DNA of 64,000 nucleotides, taken from the NCBI GenBank assembly GCA_964488865.1, contig CAZAWR010000029.1:31464-95463 (forward strand), in the 5' to 3' direction. Source of the stretch: MWCO01 sp964488865 (GTDB taxonomy: Bacteria > Myxococcota_A > Polyangia > Polyangiales > Polyangiaceae). The position numbers and the translations under genes were made by a program. Every line of letters begins with the position of its first letter. Position 1 is the first letter of the stretch. Under the pieces are notes generated by a model, which saw only the letters and a list, made by a program, of their open reading frames with translations, was not told the origin of the DNA and did not search any database. Below are positions 33,039-43,538 of the stretch, one piece after another.

Positions 33039-34214
33039 TCAGGGTTGCGGCACACAGCACCCCTTCGGAGCGACATGAACGGCCCCCTCGTCCACGAAGT
33101 ACACATGCGTGTCGTCCAGCGCCAGGGAGTTGGGCGTGTTGAGATCCTTGGCCACCAGCTCCGCGGCCCCGCCAGACAACGGCGCCCGCGCCACATGTCT
33201 CGCTGTCGAGCTGCCCCAGTACGCATGCGTATCGTTTACGACGAGGCTGGTGGGCAACGCGTCGGTCACCACGCGGATCTGCCCTCCTTGCTTGGGTATC
33301 GCCTGAATGGTATTCACGTCCGCGTAGTAGAGAGTCGCCCCTGACAGCGCCAGGTGGTTCGGGGCCAGCAGCGCCGAGGCCAGCGTCTCGGTCGTGCCCC
33401 CTCCCGTGGGCACCCGGGAGATCGATTGGCCCATCAGGCTGGAGAAGTAGGCGTGGGTGCCGTCCACTGCCAGCCCAACGGGGTAGTCCGTCGGCCCCGA
33501 CAGGGCTTCCACCGAGCCCCCAGCCACGGCGACACGTCGCAGGCCTCCTGGGTAGGCCACCCAATAGGCGTATCCCCCAACGACCACCAACCCCTGCGGC
33601 GTACCCGTCTCCGGGGGACTGAGATCTGCGGAAGCCGCGCCGACCTTGTGGATCTTGACCAGGCGCCGGTCAGCATCGCGAAACGTGTACAGGTGCGTCG
33701 CGTCGAGTGCGAGGGGCGGGAAGAAATCACCTTGGGTCACCGCAGCGGGAGACCCACCAGCCTTGCTCACCCGCGCGAGGCTCGCAAACGACATGAAATA
33801 CACGTCCGTGTTGTCGAGCGCCAAAGCCACGACCGCGAACGTGTCGGGGACCAACTCGACGGTGCACTGCGCCGCACACCCACCGCCTCCCGTACCGCCC
33901 GTTCCCGCCGCGCCTCCCGTACCGCCCGTTCCCGTGCCTCCCGTACCGCCCGTTCCCGTGCCTCCCGTACCGCCCGTTCCCGTGCCTCCGGTGCCGCTCG
34001 TGCCTCCGGTGCCGCTCGTACCTCCGGTGCCGCTCGTCCCTCCGGCGCCTCCCGTTCCCGCCGTGCCGCCCGTGCCGGCTGCGCCTCCCGAGGCTTCGCC
34101 ACCTTCCTGCGAATCGGCTCCCGTATCGCCGGCCGTCCCGCTGTCCCGCGCTTCGTGGACGGTAGCGCCCTCGCAGCCGAGCAGAAGCAAACAAGCCCCA
34201 ATCAAGACACGCAT
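33039..34214 (-). CDS. Beta-propeller-like lipoprotein
   Basis: The product has 391 residues from the ATG at 34214 (a GTG at 34232 adds six). The lipobox is LLLLGC, and a Gly/Thr linker made of GTGGTGG units runs to about 115. The rest is built from about seven units of 40-45 residues with a recurring ALDxTHxYF core (LALDNTDVYFMS, LALDATHLYTF, LAVDGTHAYFSS, LALDDTHVYFVD), indicating a beta-propeller. A Cys pair closes the C-terminus (KGCCVP). Ligand unknown. Outer-membrane location is inferred from the lipobox. Confidence 0.82.
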   Translation of the reverse strand: MRVLIGACLLLLGCEGATVHEARDSGTAGDTGADSQEGGEASGGAAGTGGTAGTGGAGGTSGTGGTSGTGGTSGTGGTGTGGTGGTGTGGTGGTGTGGTGGAAGTGGTGGGGCAAQCTVELVPDTFAVVALALDNTDVYFMSFASLARVSKAGGSPAAVTQGDFFPPLALDATHLYTFRDADRRLVKIHKVGAASADLSPPETGTPQGLVVVGGYAYWVAYPGGLRRVAVAGGSVEALSGPTDYPVGLAVDGTHAYFSSLMGQSISRVPTGGGTTETLASALLAPNHLALSGATLYYADVNTIQAIPKQGGQIRVVTDALPTSLVVNDTHAYWGSSTARHVARAPLSGGAAELVAKDLNTPNSLALDDTHVYFVDEGAVHVAPKGCCVPQP

Positions 34215-34316
34215 GTCGATGGCCGTACGCACCCCCCAACTCTACACGACCAGCTCGTCTCTGTCCTTGTCGAGGGCTGGCGAGGCCGCGTCGCAGCGCG
34301 AAGGGTCACCCTCCCC

Positions 34317-35702
34317 TCACTCCCAGTGACTCCACACCGGCCACACGAGCGCCGCCAGCCCGAAGACGAAGAACATGACCTGCATCGGCCAGTGCCAGCG
34401 AACCCAGATCGCGTACGGAATTCGCGCGAGGCCGAGGGTCGCCACCGTCACCCCGGACGTGGGGATGATCAGGTTGTTGAACCCGTCGCCCAGTTGATAG
34501 GCCAGCACTGCGGTCTGACGCGTGAGCCCGGACAGGTCGGCGAGAGGGGCCATGATCGGCATGGTGAGGGCCGCCTTCGTGCTGCCCGAGGGGATGAAGA
34601 AGTTGATGACCATCTGGGTCACGTACATGGCGTAGGCGGCGAGCAGAGAGGGAAGACGCCCGAGCAACGAGGCGGCGCCGTGCAGGAGCGTGTCGAGCAC
34701 CTTGCCGTCCTGAAGGATGACGAGGATACCGCCCGCGAAAGCGACGACGAGTGCGGCGCCTGCGATGTCCTTCGCCCCAGCCACGAAGGTTCGGGCGATG
34801 GGCGACGGCCTCATGCCCGACACGAGGCCCGCGGCGAGGCCCATGGCGAGGAACAACCCGGCCAACTCGATGATGTACCACTCCAGCAGGACAACCCCGA
34901 GGACCATGCCGACCACGCCGAGCCCCAACACGAACAGCACGGCGGCATGACGGAAGGTAAAGGGGCCTTGCTCTTTCTGTTGGGCGAGGATCTCTTCTCG
35001 CCTGGCACGGTCCAGCTCGTACATGGGCGAGCGCGTGGGGTCGCGCCGCACGCGTGCCCCGTAGACCATGACCCACGCGATGGTCACGACGGTGGCGGCA
35101 AGCCACACGACGACGCGGTACCCCATCCCGGATAGCAGGGGGATACCGGCCACGCCCTGGGCGATCTGCAGGGTGAAGGGATTGATGAAGGCCCCGGCGA
35201 ACCCGACCCCAGCAGCGACGAAGGACAGGCACACGCCCACCAACGAGTCGTACCCGAGGGCGATCGCGAGGGGCACGAAGATGAGGACGAAGGGGATCGC
35301 CTCTTCGCACATGCCGAAGACGGCGCCGAACAGCGAGAAGAACCCCATGACGATCGGGATGACGAGGAACTCCTTGCCCTCGAGGACCACCACCAGCTTC
35401 CCGATGCCCGCGGCGATCGCTCCGGTCTCGTTGAAGACGGCGAACGCCCCTCCCACCAGGAAGATGAACGCGATGATCTCCACCAACTTGAGGAAGCCTC
35501 GCACGGGCGCCGTGAACACCTCGATGGACTGAGGGACCGACGGGATCGTCTGAAAGGACCCCGGGACCACGAGCTCTCGCGTGGTCTCCCCAACTTTCTC
35601 TTGGCGTCGCTCGTACTGACCGCCCGGTAGGACCCACGTGGCCGCCGCTGCCAGAAGCACCAGCGAAAAGACAATGACGAACACATCCGGGATCTTCTTC
35701 AT
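34317..35702 (-). CDS. YfcC-family (DcuC-like) anion/C4-dicarboxylate transporter
   Basis: The product has 461 residues from the ATG at 35702; the frame is open upstream only through tandem repeats. About twelve hydrophobic segments are seen. Family marks are ATWVLPGGQYER, VGGAFAVFNETGAI, CEEAIPFVLIFVPLAIALGYDSLVG, the inverted-repeat counterpart NFFIPSGSTKAALTMPIMAPLADL and YQLGDGFNNLIIPTSG. Proteins of this family import or exchange dicarboxylates or amino-acid-like compounds across the inner membrane; the exact substrate is not deducible. No enzyme gene is adjacent. Confidence 0.9.
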   Translation of the reverse strand: MKKIPDVFVIVFSLVLLAAAATWVLPGGQYERRQEKVGETTRELVVPGSFQTIPSVPQSIEVFTAPVRGFLKLVEIIAFIFLVGGAFAVFNETGAIAAGIGKLVVVLEGKEFLVIPIVMGFFSLFGAVFGMCEEAIPFVLIFVPLAIALGYDSLVGVCLSFVAAGVGFAGAFINPFTLQIAQGVAGIPLLSGMGYRVVVWLAATVVTIAWVMVYGARVRRDPTRSPMYELDRARREEILAQQKEQGPFTFRHAAVLFVLGLGVVGMVLGVVLLEWYIIELAGLFLAMGLAAGLVSGMRPSPIARTFVAGAKDIAGAALVVAFAGGILVILQDGKVLDTLLHGAASLLGRLPSLLAAYAMYVTQMVINFFIPSGSTKAALTMPIMAPLADLSGLTRQTAVLAYQLGDGFNNLIIPTSGVTVATLGLARIPYAIWVRWHWPMQVMFFVFGLAALVWPVWSHWE

Positions 35703-35803
35703 GGGTGCGGGTCCTTCTCCGGAGCACTTGCCGCGCGGAACAGAACCGTTAGGCGGTCCGGTCACCTTGCGCAACTTCGGACGGCAAAGACTGCTCCACG
35801 AGT

Positions 35804-35984
35804 GGGAGGTGGCCTGCCTCCCATTCATAGCTCCCGGTTCCGATCCCCACCTCACCAGTTCGACCACCAAAGGCGAGGTGCCCTGCCACCCATTCATGGC
35901 TCCCGGTTCCCGGTCCCCAGCTCACCAGTTCGACCTCGAGTGGCGAGGTACCACCCATTCATAGCTCACCAGTTTGGCCGTTGG
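35804..35984. repeat. Tandem ~70-bp repeat, two full units and a short third
   Basis: Units start at 35804, 35874 and 35944. Each has gaggt(g/a), then cccattcat(a/g)gct, then tcccggttcc and ctcaccagttcgac; the third lacks the middle. Parts (tcccggttcc, caccagtt) echo the right arm of family C. It occupies the 328-bp divergent space between the transporter and the DUF2062 gene. Confidence 0.8.
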
Positions 35985-36030
35985 CCCTCGCCATTGCCCA
36001 CCCTCCCCTTCTGGCGTACAAGGCGCCCCG

Positions 36031-36663
36031 ATGCCCGCACCCTCCCTGCCTCACCGACCGGAACGACGACGGCTCTATCGTCGCCTCGCCGACTGGCTGT
36101 TGCGGCACCAGGGCACTCCCCAGAGCATCGCGATGGGGTTCGCGGTGGGCATGTTCGTCGCGCTGACGCCCACGGTGGGCGTGCAGATGATCCTGGGAGG
36201 AGTGATCGCGCACTTCCTGAAGGGCAACCGGGCCATCGCTGCCGCCCTCGCCTGGATCACCAACCCGCTCACGATGGGGCCCATTTTCTACTTCAACTAT
36301 CGGGTGGGAGCGCTTTTCCTGCCTGGAGACGAAGAGGCGGGCAAACGGTTCATCGATGCCATCAGCCCCGCCTCCCTGACGAACCCGTCCGGGTGGTGGG
36401 ACGCCATCTTGCTCATGCTTCAAGAACTCTGGGGGGTCGCTGGCGTGCTGTGGGCGGGCAGCGTGATCGTGGGTGGCGTCGCGGCCGCCATCTCCTACCC
36501 GCTCGTCCTGCGGATCGTGATAGCGGAACGACGGAAGCTCGAGCGGGTGCGCACCTTGCCGTCGTTGCCGCCGCGGGAGCCGAAGGCGAAGCCCGCGGAC
36601 GCGCTGAGCGATCGCCCCGAACCGGAGCCTGAGGAGAGCGCGCCCGAAGAGTCTTCGAAGTAG
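36031..36663 (+). CDS. DUF2062 membrane protein
   Basis: The product has 210 residues from the ATG at 36031. Family marks are RRLADWLLRHQGTPQSIAMGF, GMFVALTPTVGVQMIL and WITNPLTMGPIFYFNYRVG, with two to three membrane segments near 35-70, 78-98 and 140-165. The C-terminal 40 residues are acidic, Pro/Glu-rich and probably disordered. DUF2062 proteins have no firmly known function, though many lie near cell-envelope or glycan genes. It may be transcribed together with the lipoprotein genes that follow on the same strand (80 bases on). Confidence 0.85.
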   Translation: MPAPSLPHRPERRRLYRRLADWLLRHQGTPQSIAMGFAVGMFVALTPTVGVQMILGGVIAHFLKGNRAIAAALAWITNPLTMGPIFYFNYRVGALFLPGDEEAGKRFIDAISPASLTNPSGWWDAILLMLQELWGVAGVLWAGSVIVGGVAAAISYPLVLRIVIAERRKLERVRTLPSLPPREPKAKPADALSDRPEPEPEESAPEESSK

Positions 36664-36742
36664 GTTTGGGTGCGAGCTATCTCGGGGGAGGGGTCCAGCG
36701 ACGGACTTGCTATGGCCGGGATGCCGATGCCATGATCGCGCC

Positions 36743-37984
36743 ATGCTGAACAGAGCACGCATAGCGGCCACCTTCGCCCTGGGGCTGGTTGGCTTCGGGG
36801 CAATTCCTCTCACTGGCTGCGGGCCAGAGCCCGAGCCGACCGTACCCAAGGCTCCCCCCTCCAACCGGGTCTCCTTCCGCCTGTTCGGCTACTCCCCCAG
36901 CGAGATTCGCCACATGCGATCGTCGCTGAACTTCCACGGCAAGGTGTTCCTCGCCAAGTACGATCCCGTCAACCCCGACCAAGTCTACTGGATCGACTGT
37001 CCCACGGAGGCAACCTACCGGTACGTGCCCGCGGACAACACGGTCGAGGAGCTGTACATCGAGAACGCCTCGGACCTTCGGACGAAGCTGCCGCTGAGCG
37101 TCGCGAGCTTCTCCACGTACTTGTCCCAGGGCAAGCGGTTACGCGTGCGTTTCGCGACCGCGGGTTCGTTCGAACTGCTCAACGACTTCTCCATCTCCGA
37201 CGAGGGAACGTGTGGAGAAGCAACGCACTTCGTCCAAACAATCAGCGTCGGCGCCTACAGCGTCTCAGAGCTCACGGACCAGGGCGGAGGCGCTGAGGTG
37301 AGCACCGGTGGCCCCTCGGTCGGTGCCCGCCACAGCGACATGAGCCATCACAACGTCGGCATGGGAAACCTCGACGCGTGCGCTACGGCAACCACGGATG
37401 CCCCACCGAAGAATTGCCAGATGCCTCTGGAGATCTTGATGGTGCCGATCGCGAGCCAGCGAGTTCGCAAGCCCGCCCCGACACCTCGCGGCGATGACCC
37501 GGCCCCCTCGCCCACCGTCATGCCGCAGCCTACGCGGGCCGATGGTCCCCCGCCCGTGCCCGGCGCGCCCGGCGTCACCCACGAGTCATGCTTCGTGGGC
37601 ATCAACCTCACACGTGACGCCCAGGTTGACCTCGCCTCCATCACGCAGCGTTGTGGAGCGCCGTTGGGTCTCGTCCCCGTGGGAGGCCCCATCGTGGAGA
37701 CCCTCGCGGCCGGCCAACCCATGCACGAATACGGCGTCGACGTGGAGGCGGGCGCCTGCTACCGCATCTTCGCCGTCGGCGGACGTGGCGTGGAAGACCT
37801 CGACACCGGTCTCAAAGATCCCGCCGGCGCGTGGGTTTCGAAGGACATCCTCGACGACGCGTTCCCCATCCTCAACCCCAACGGGCCTTTCTGCGTGAAG
37901 CAAGGCGGACGCCACAAGCTGCTGGTGTCCGTCGCGAAGGGCTCCGGCAGCTACGCGGTTCAGCTCTTGAAAGTCAGCCGATAG
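36743..37984 (+). CDS. Lipoprotein, larger of two tandem paralogues
   Basis: The product has 413 residues from the ATG at 36743. The lipobox is IPLTGC (Cys about 26). Residues 40-170 form a first domain with a Cys pair (IDCPTEATYRYVP, EGTCGEATHF). A low-complexity linker runs 190-290. The C-terminal 125 residues contain RCGAPLGLVPVGG, GACYRIFAVGGRGVEDLDTGL and a final GPFCVKQGGRHKLLVSVAKGSGSYAVQLL. The protein encoded next shares this C-terminal domain. Function unknown; four cysteines in the domain suggest disulfides in the periplasm. Confidence 0.78.
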   Translation: MLNRARIAATFALGLVGFGAIPLTGCGPEPEPTVPKAPPSNRVSFRLFGYSPSEIRHMRSSLNFHGKVFLAKYDPVNPDQVYWIDCPTEATYRYVPADNTVEELYIENASDLRTKLPLSVASFSTYLSQGKRLRVRFATAGSFELLNDFSISDEGTCGEATHFVQTISVGAYSVSELTDQGGGAEVSTGGPSVGARHSDMSHHNVGMGNLDACATATTDAPPKNCQMPLEILMVPIASQRVRKPAPTPRGDDPAPSPTVMPQPTRADGPPPVPGAPGVTHESCFVGINLTRDAQVDLASITQRCGAPLGLVPVGGPIVETLAAGQPMHEYGVDVEAGACYRIFAVGGRGVEDLDTGLKDPAGAWVSKDILDDAFPILNPNGPFCVKQGGRHKLLVSVAKGSGSYAVQLLKVSR

Positions 37985-38013
37985 ACAAAGGCAACTCACG
38001 AAGGGAAACAACC

Positions 38014-38808
38014 ATGGACGTCCGTGTCACTCGGGCAGCAGTGTGGGTTGGACTGGCCTCGGTGGTCGTCGCGTGCGGGCCGAAGGCCGAGCCCGACCAC
38101 GCCGGTCGGGGTACGGTGGAGGCGGAGTTCAACCGCTGCGTCGAGCAGGAGAAGTACGGCGAGGCCAAGGGCTGCTGGCACTCCTTCCTCGATCGCTTTG
38201 GCAACGTCGCATCCTCCGCCGAACAAGCGTACGCGAAGGAGCATGTCGAGATGGGCGCGCCGCAGCCGCCCGCCCCCGGCCCCACCGAAGACGACGCGGT
38301 CACCCGCGCCGCGAAGAACACGGAAGGGCTCGTTCGCTTGCAAGAGAAGGACACCGGAGGCACGGAAGCCCAGCCCGGGTTCCCGGCCCAGCGTGTCGCA
38401 TTCGACCAGTGCTACAAGGGGTTCCAGGTCACCGGCCGGTCCGAAGGCGACGTGGTCGGCCTCGGCGAACGGTGCGGCGCCCCCTGCGGCATGCTCCCGT
38501 TCTCCGGTGTCATGTCAGGGGCACAGCGCGAGAGTGACAACGTCGATGTGTACGGCATCGACCTTCGCGGCGACCGCTGCTACCGCTTCATCGCCGTCGG
38601 CGACAGCAACATCAGCGATCTCGACGCGGCCATCGCCGACTCCGAGGGCAACGTCTTGCTGCGCGACGTGTACACGGACTCGGCGCCCATCCTTGGCCCC
38701 GAGGAGCCTTTCTGCCCGACCGCGGCGGGCCACTACAAGTTCGTGGTGTCGGTCGCCGGCGGGGAGGGAACGTTCCACTTCCAGGTCTGGCAAGGCGCGC
38801 GTCCGTAG
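38014..38808 (+). CDS. Lipoprotein, smaller of two tandem paralogues
   Basis: The product has 264 residues from the ATG at 38014, with AAGGGA upstream. The lipobox is SVVVAC (Cys about 21). A helical segment with two cysteines (FNRCVEQEKYGEAKGCWHSF) precedes a short linker. The C-terminal domain has RCGAPCGMLPFSG, DRCYRFIAVGDSNISDLDAAI and EPFCPTAAGHYKFVVSVAGGEGTFHFQVW, parallel to the preceding protein. It follows that gene by 29 bases, so the pair is probably an operon arising by duplication. Confidence 0.78.
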   Translation: MDVRVTRAAVWVGLASVVVACGPKAEPDHAGRGTVEAEFNRCVEQEKYGEAKGCWHSFLDRFGNVASSAEQAYAKEHVEMGAPQPPAPGPTEDDAVTRAAKNTEGLVRLQEKDTGGTEAQPGFPAQRVAFDQCYKGFQVTGRSEGDVVGLGERCGAPCGMLPFSGVMSGAQRESDNVDVYGIDLRGDRCYRFIAVGDSNISDLDAAIADSEGNVLLRDVYTDSAPILGPEEPFCPTAAGHYKFVVSVAGGEGTFHFQVWQGARP

Positions 38809-38820
38809 AAAGTCGCCGAT

Positions 38821-40617
38821 TCATCCGGCGTCCGAGTCCCCCTGCAACAGGTCCACGAGGCGAGGAGCGAAGGCTCTGGCCACGTGCTGCTCCACCCTCT
38901 CGGCGGTATCGAGGCTCAAGCACTCCATCGCGACCTGCTCGGCCTCTTCACGAAAAACGCGACGCAGGCACTCCTTGACCTCGGGCACCGCGGCGCCCTC
39001 CATGGACAGCTCACGCAGCCCCAGCCCGACCAGCACGATAGCCCCGAGTAGGTCCGAAGCCATCTCACCGCAGACCGACAGTGGCGTTGCATGGCGAACG
39101 GCCGCCTGCGAAGCCGCCCGCACGAGCCGCAAGATCGATGGATCGAAGGCGCTAGCCAGATACGCCAGCGATCGATTGGTGCGGTCCGCCGCGAGCGTGT
39201 ACTGAATCAGGTCGTTGGTGCCGAGGCTCATGAAGTCCGCCTCGACCGCGAACAGGTCTGCGAGCACGACGGCGGAAGGGACCTCGAGCATCACGCCCAA
39301 CGGGATGTCCTTCGCGTGATCGAGCCCTCGACCATCGATGTCCTCGATCACGGAGCGGAGCATCTGCTGGGTCTCACGCAGCTCGGTGATCGTGGCCACC
39401 ATCGGGATCATGATGCGCACGGGTCCGTGGGCGCTCGCACGGACCATGGCTGACAGCTGCGCGCGAAGGATGTCGGGGTGGGAGAGGCCGAGGCGGATCG
39501 CGCGCAGGCCGAGCGCGGGGTTGAGCTCGGGCGGGACCGAGATCGAGGACGCGAACTTGTCCCCCCCGATGTCGAAGGTGCGCAACGTCACGATGCGCGG
39601 AGCCACGGACTCCACGAGCTTGCGGTAGGTCTCGTATTGCTCCTGCTCGGAAGGCAGCGACGATCGATTGATGTACAAGAACTCAGTGCGATACAGGCCG
39701 ACGCCCTGAGCGCCCCTCTGCACCGCAAGAGGAGCTTCTTCCGGAAGCTCGATGTTGGCGCGCACCGTGATGGGCGTCCCACACGCCATCACCACGGGCA
39801 GCGCCACAGACTCCTTGAGCTGGTCCTTGCGGGACCGATGCCGCTCGGCGCGTCGCTCCGCCTGCTCGTGCTGCTCCTGCGTCGGACGGATGACGACGTC
39901 CGCGCGGAACCCGTCGACGACGACCTCGTCCCCCGGATTGACGTTGCGAAGCGCGTCCGTGGCGCCCACGACGGCGGGGATTTCGAGGGCCCTCGCGATG
40001 ATGGCGGTATGGCCGGTACGTGTCCCCCTCTCGGTCACAATACCGAGGATGGGCTCGTGGGCGAGCGCCGCGATGTCTGCAGGCGAAAGGTCATGAGCCA
40101 CCACGACCCCCGGGTGCTCGAGGCGAACGAGGGGGTGATCATCGAAGCCACCCCGCAGAACGCGCAGGAGGATCTCACCCACGAAGTCGAAGTCGTGCCG
40201 TCGCTCTCGGAGGTACGGGTCCTCGGCATCCTCTAGCTGCTCAGCGAACTCGCGAAGCGTGGAGGCCACCGCCCACTCACAGCTCTTTCGGTCGAGCCGG
40301 ATCTTGCGCTCGACTTCTTCGTGAAGCACAGGGTCACCGAGCATCAGAACGTAGGCGTCGAGGATCGCGATCTCGCCTCTGGCCTTCGCGCTCGCGGCAG
40401 CAATGACCTGCTGCAACCGCGCCTCGCCTTCGCGAACGGCGCCGCGAAACCGGTCCACCTCCACGTCGACTTCCCAGTCCGGAATCGTCCGCCACTTGTG
40501 GCGCGTCGCCGTACGACCGATCACGATCGCAGGCCCCACGCCAACACCCGGAGACCCGCAGAGCCCGCGCAACGTGACGGACACGTGGTTGCGTACGCCC
40601 GGCTCCTCGGAGCTCAT
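38821..40617 (-). CDS. ptsI: Phosphoenolpyruvate-protein phosphotransferase (enzyme I)
   Basis: The product has 598 residues from the ATG at 40617. It takes phosphate from PEP and passes it to HPr. The phospho-histidine segment reads GTRTGHTAIIARALEIPAVVGA (TGH where TSH is common). The PEP-binding barrel has LYRTEFLYINR, TLRTFDIGGDK, GLRAIRL, GVMLEVPSAV, MSLGTNDLIQYTLAADR and the catalytic cysteine in LSVCGEMASD. Length is normal and there is no GAF domain, so it is the PtsI rather than the PtsP type. Its start overlaps the ptsH stop by four bases (ATGA). Confidence 0.95.
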   Translation of the reverse strand: MSSEEPGVRNHVSVTLRGLCGSPGVGVGPAIVIGRTATRHKWRTIPDWEVDVEVDRFRGAVREGEARLQQVIAAASAKARGEIAILDAYVLMLGDPVLHEEVERKIRLDRKSCEWAVASTLREFAEQLEDAEDPYLRERRHDFDFVGEILLRVLRGGFDDHPLVRLEHPGVVVAHDLSPADIAALAHEPILGIVTERGTRTGHTAIIARALEIPAVVGATDALRNVNPGDEVVVDGFRADVVIRPTQEQHEQAERRAERHRSRKDQLKESVALPVVMACGTPITVRANIELPEEAPLAVQRGAQGVGLYRTEFLYINRSSLPSEQEQYETYRKLVESVAPRIVTLRTFDIGGDKFASSISVPPELNPALGLRAIRLGLSHPDILRAQLSAMVRASAHGPVRIMIPMVATITELRETQQMLRSVIEDIDGRGLDHAKDIPLGVMLEVPSAVVLADLFAVEADFMSLGTNDLIQYTLAADRTNRSLAYLASAFDPSILRLVRAASQAAVRHATPLSVCGEMASDLLGAIVLVGLGLRELSMEGAAVPEVKECLRRVFREEAEQVAMECLSLDTAERVEQHVARAFAPRLVDLLQGDSDAG

Positions 40618-40889
40618 TGGGGTTCCCCGAACCGGTCCGCGATCAACACACCGATCGCGTCCACCGCGTCCTGCGCACTGTCTCCACGAGCCACGACATC
40701 GAGCACCACACCCTTGGCACCGCAAAGCAACAGAACACCCATCACGCTCTTCGCGTTCGCGCGCTGCCCTTCCCGGGTGATCTCGATCTCGCACGGATAG
40801 CGCGCAGCAAGCTGCACGAGCTTGGTCGCCGCTCGCGCGTGCAGCCCCAACTCGTTGACGATCTCAAAACTCGCTTCCGCTTGTTGCAT
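40614..40889 (-). CDS. ptsH: Phosphocarrier protein HPr
   Basis: The product has 91 residues. The active-site histidine lies in NELGLHARAATKLVQLA, and the regulatory serine in NAKSVMGVLLLCGAKG, both intact. The serine is the target of HPr kinase, which is encoded two genes upstream in the same cluster, so dual control by PEP and ATP is likely. The gene starts 7 bases after rapZ and overlaps ptsI by four bases. Confidence 0.95.
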   Translation of the reverse strand: MQQAEASFEIVNELGLHARAATKLVQLAARYPCEIEITREGQRANAKSVMGVLLLCGAKGVVLDVVARGDSAQDAVDAIGVLIADRFGEPQ

Positions 40890-41875
40890 GCGTCGCTCAC
40901 CCGACCCCGCGGCCCGAGCCGCGGACACCACCTCCGATGATATCCGGTTCCGATACCCGGTCGGAAGATACGTCGCGGTCAATGTCACGATGGGCCACCC
41001 GAACGTCCACCCCCAACGCCTCTTCCAGCCTTCGTGCCAACTCGACCGCGGTGGCCACGGACCGGTGCCTGCCCCCAGTGCACCCCACCGCAATGGTCAG
41101 GTAGGCCTTTCCTTCCCGCTCATACCTCGGAACACAGAACGAAATGAGCTCGTGCGCCCGATCGAGGAAAGCCTTCGTGTCCGGCACCTCCATCACGTAC
41201 GCCAACACGGCCTCGTCCAACCCCGTCTGCCTCCGAAGCCCCTCGACGAAGTACGGGTTCGGAAGGAACCGCACGTCGAGCATCAGGTCCGCATCCGCGG
41301 GCGGGCCGTACTTGAAGCCGAAAGAAAGAAGCCGGATCCGCATACGCCCACGGTCGGAGCCCGTCCCGAGCAGATCCACCACCCGCCGCCGCAAGTCATG
41401 GACCGTCAGCCCCGTCGTGTCGATGACGTCCGTCGCCCGCACCCGGACCTTCGCCAACCTCTCACGCTCGGACGTGATGCCGTCGAGCAACGCCATCGCA
41501 CCACATTCAGGTCCCTCCGGCGTCGTGGAGAGGGGATGGGGACGACGGGTCGCGCTGAAGCGACTGAGGAGCGCCTGATCACTGGCGTCCAGGAAGAGCA
41601 CCGACAGGCGCACGCCAGGCTTGCTCTGAATGGCCTCGAGGGCGGCTCCGAAGTTGTCGAGAAACGCGCGAACCCGAACGTCGATCCCCAAGGCAACCCG
41701 CTGGACGGCCACCCTTCGACACGCGTCGAGCACGTTCTCGACGACCGTGGTGGGGACGTTGTCGACGCAGAAGTACCCGAGGTCCTCGAGCGCATGCAGG
41801 GCAGTGGACTTGCCCGCCCCGGACAAGCCACTGACCACCACGACGCGTTCAGAGGCGCTCGGGGCCAGCGGTCGG

Positions 41876-42865
<990 letters not shown>

Positions 42866-42897
42866 GGGCTCCTGGGGCGTGTTGGGGCCTTGGGGGT

Positions 42898-43368
42898 CTA
42901 TGGCCGCCCCTCCTCTCCCGCCACGATCACACCGAACGCATCCGCACTGTCGGGAGCTTCGAGCAGACGATCGCGCAGCGCACCGTCGCGCAGCAAGCGC
43001 GAGATGCGGGCCAGCATGCGCAGATGCTCGCCCGTTGCGCGTCGCGGGCCGACGACGCCGACCACGATCTTCGCGGGCCGACCATCGATCGAATGAAAGT
43101 CGATGCCCTCCGGACACAGCAGGACCGCTGCCGTCTGGGTCTCGAGGGCGTCCATGGACCCGTGCGGGATGGCCACTCCATCCCCGATGCCCGTGGACTG
43201 AAGGTTCTCCCGGTCGGTGAGGACCTTGTGTATGGACGCGGCGTCCTGCCCCGTGCCGGTCGCAAGCAAGCCAGCGAGCGCTTCGAGGACCTCCCCCTTG
43301 GCCCTGATGCCGTCCCGGTGCCGCGTCACTCGCACGCGGTCTTCCGTCAGGATTTCGGTGAGACGCAT
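42898..43368 (-). CDS. ptsN: PTS fructose/nitrogen-type EIIA protein (PtsN-like)
   Basis: The product has 156 residues. TDRENLQSTGIGDGVAIPHGS carries the phosphorylated histidine in the IPHG motif. VVVGVVGPRRATGEHLRMLARISRLLRDG is the usual second half. It is probably the final phosphate acceptor from HPr, acting by protein-protein contacts on transport or metabolism. It is the first gene after the terminator behind hpf and heads the ptsN-hprK-rapZ-ptsH-ptsI operon; its promoter should lie in 43369-43510. Confidence 0.9.
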   Translation of the reverse strand: MRLTEILTEDRVRVTRHRDGIRAKGEVLEALAGLLATGTGQDAASIHKVLTDRENLQSTGIGDGVAIPHGSMDALETQTAAVLLCPEGIDFHSIDGRPAKIVVGVVGPRRATGEHLRMLARISRLLRDGALRDRLLEAPDSADAFGVIVAGEEGRP

Positions 43369-43509
43369 GTCGTACGCCGTGATTCCGTTCGGTCCTCACG
43401 ACCGGCTCACCGGCCGTGCTTCTGATCCATCGCGGCCCCGCGCCGTGTGCGCGGGCGCTGGTCCGGACCCATACGACACGCGCCAGGCGCGGTCGAGACT
43501 GTGATGCAG

Positions 43510-43535
43510 AAAAAGGGTCCGCCCGAAGGCGGCCC
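43510..43535 (-). terminator. Rho-independent terminator after hpf
   Basis: Read on the minus strand, GGGCCGCC-TTCG-GGCGGACCC forms a stem with a stable TTCG-type loop followed directly by TTTTTC. It lies 3 bases after the hpf stop codon and separates the lptA-lptB-rpoN-hpf genes from the pts genes. Confidence 0.9.
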
Positions 43536-43538
43536 GCG

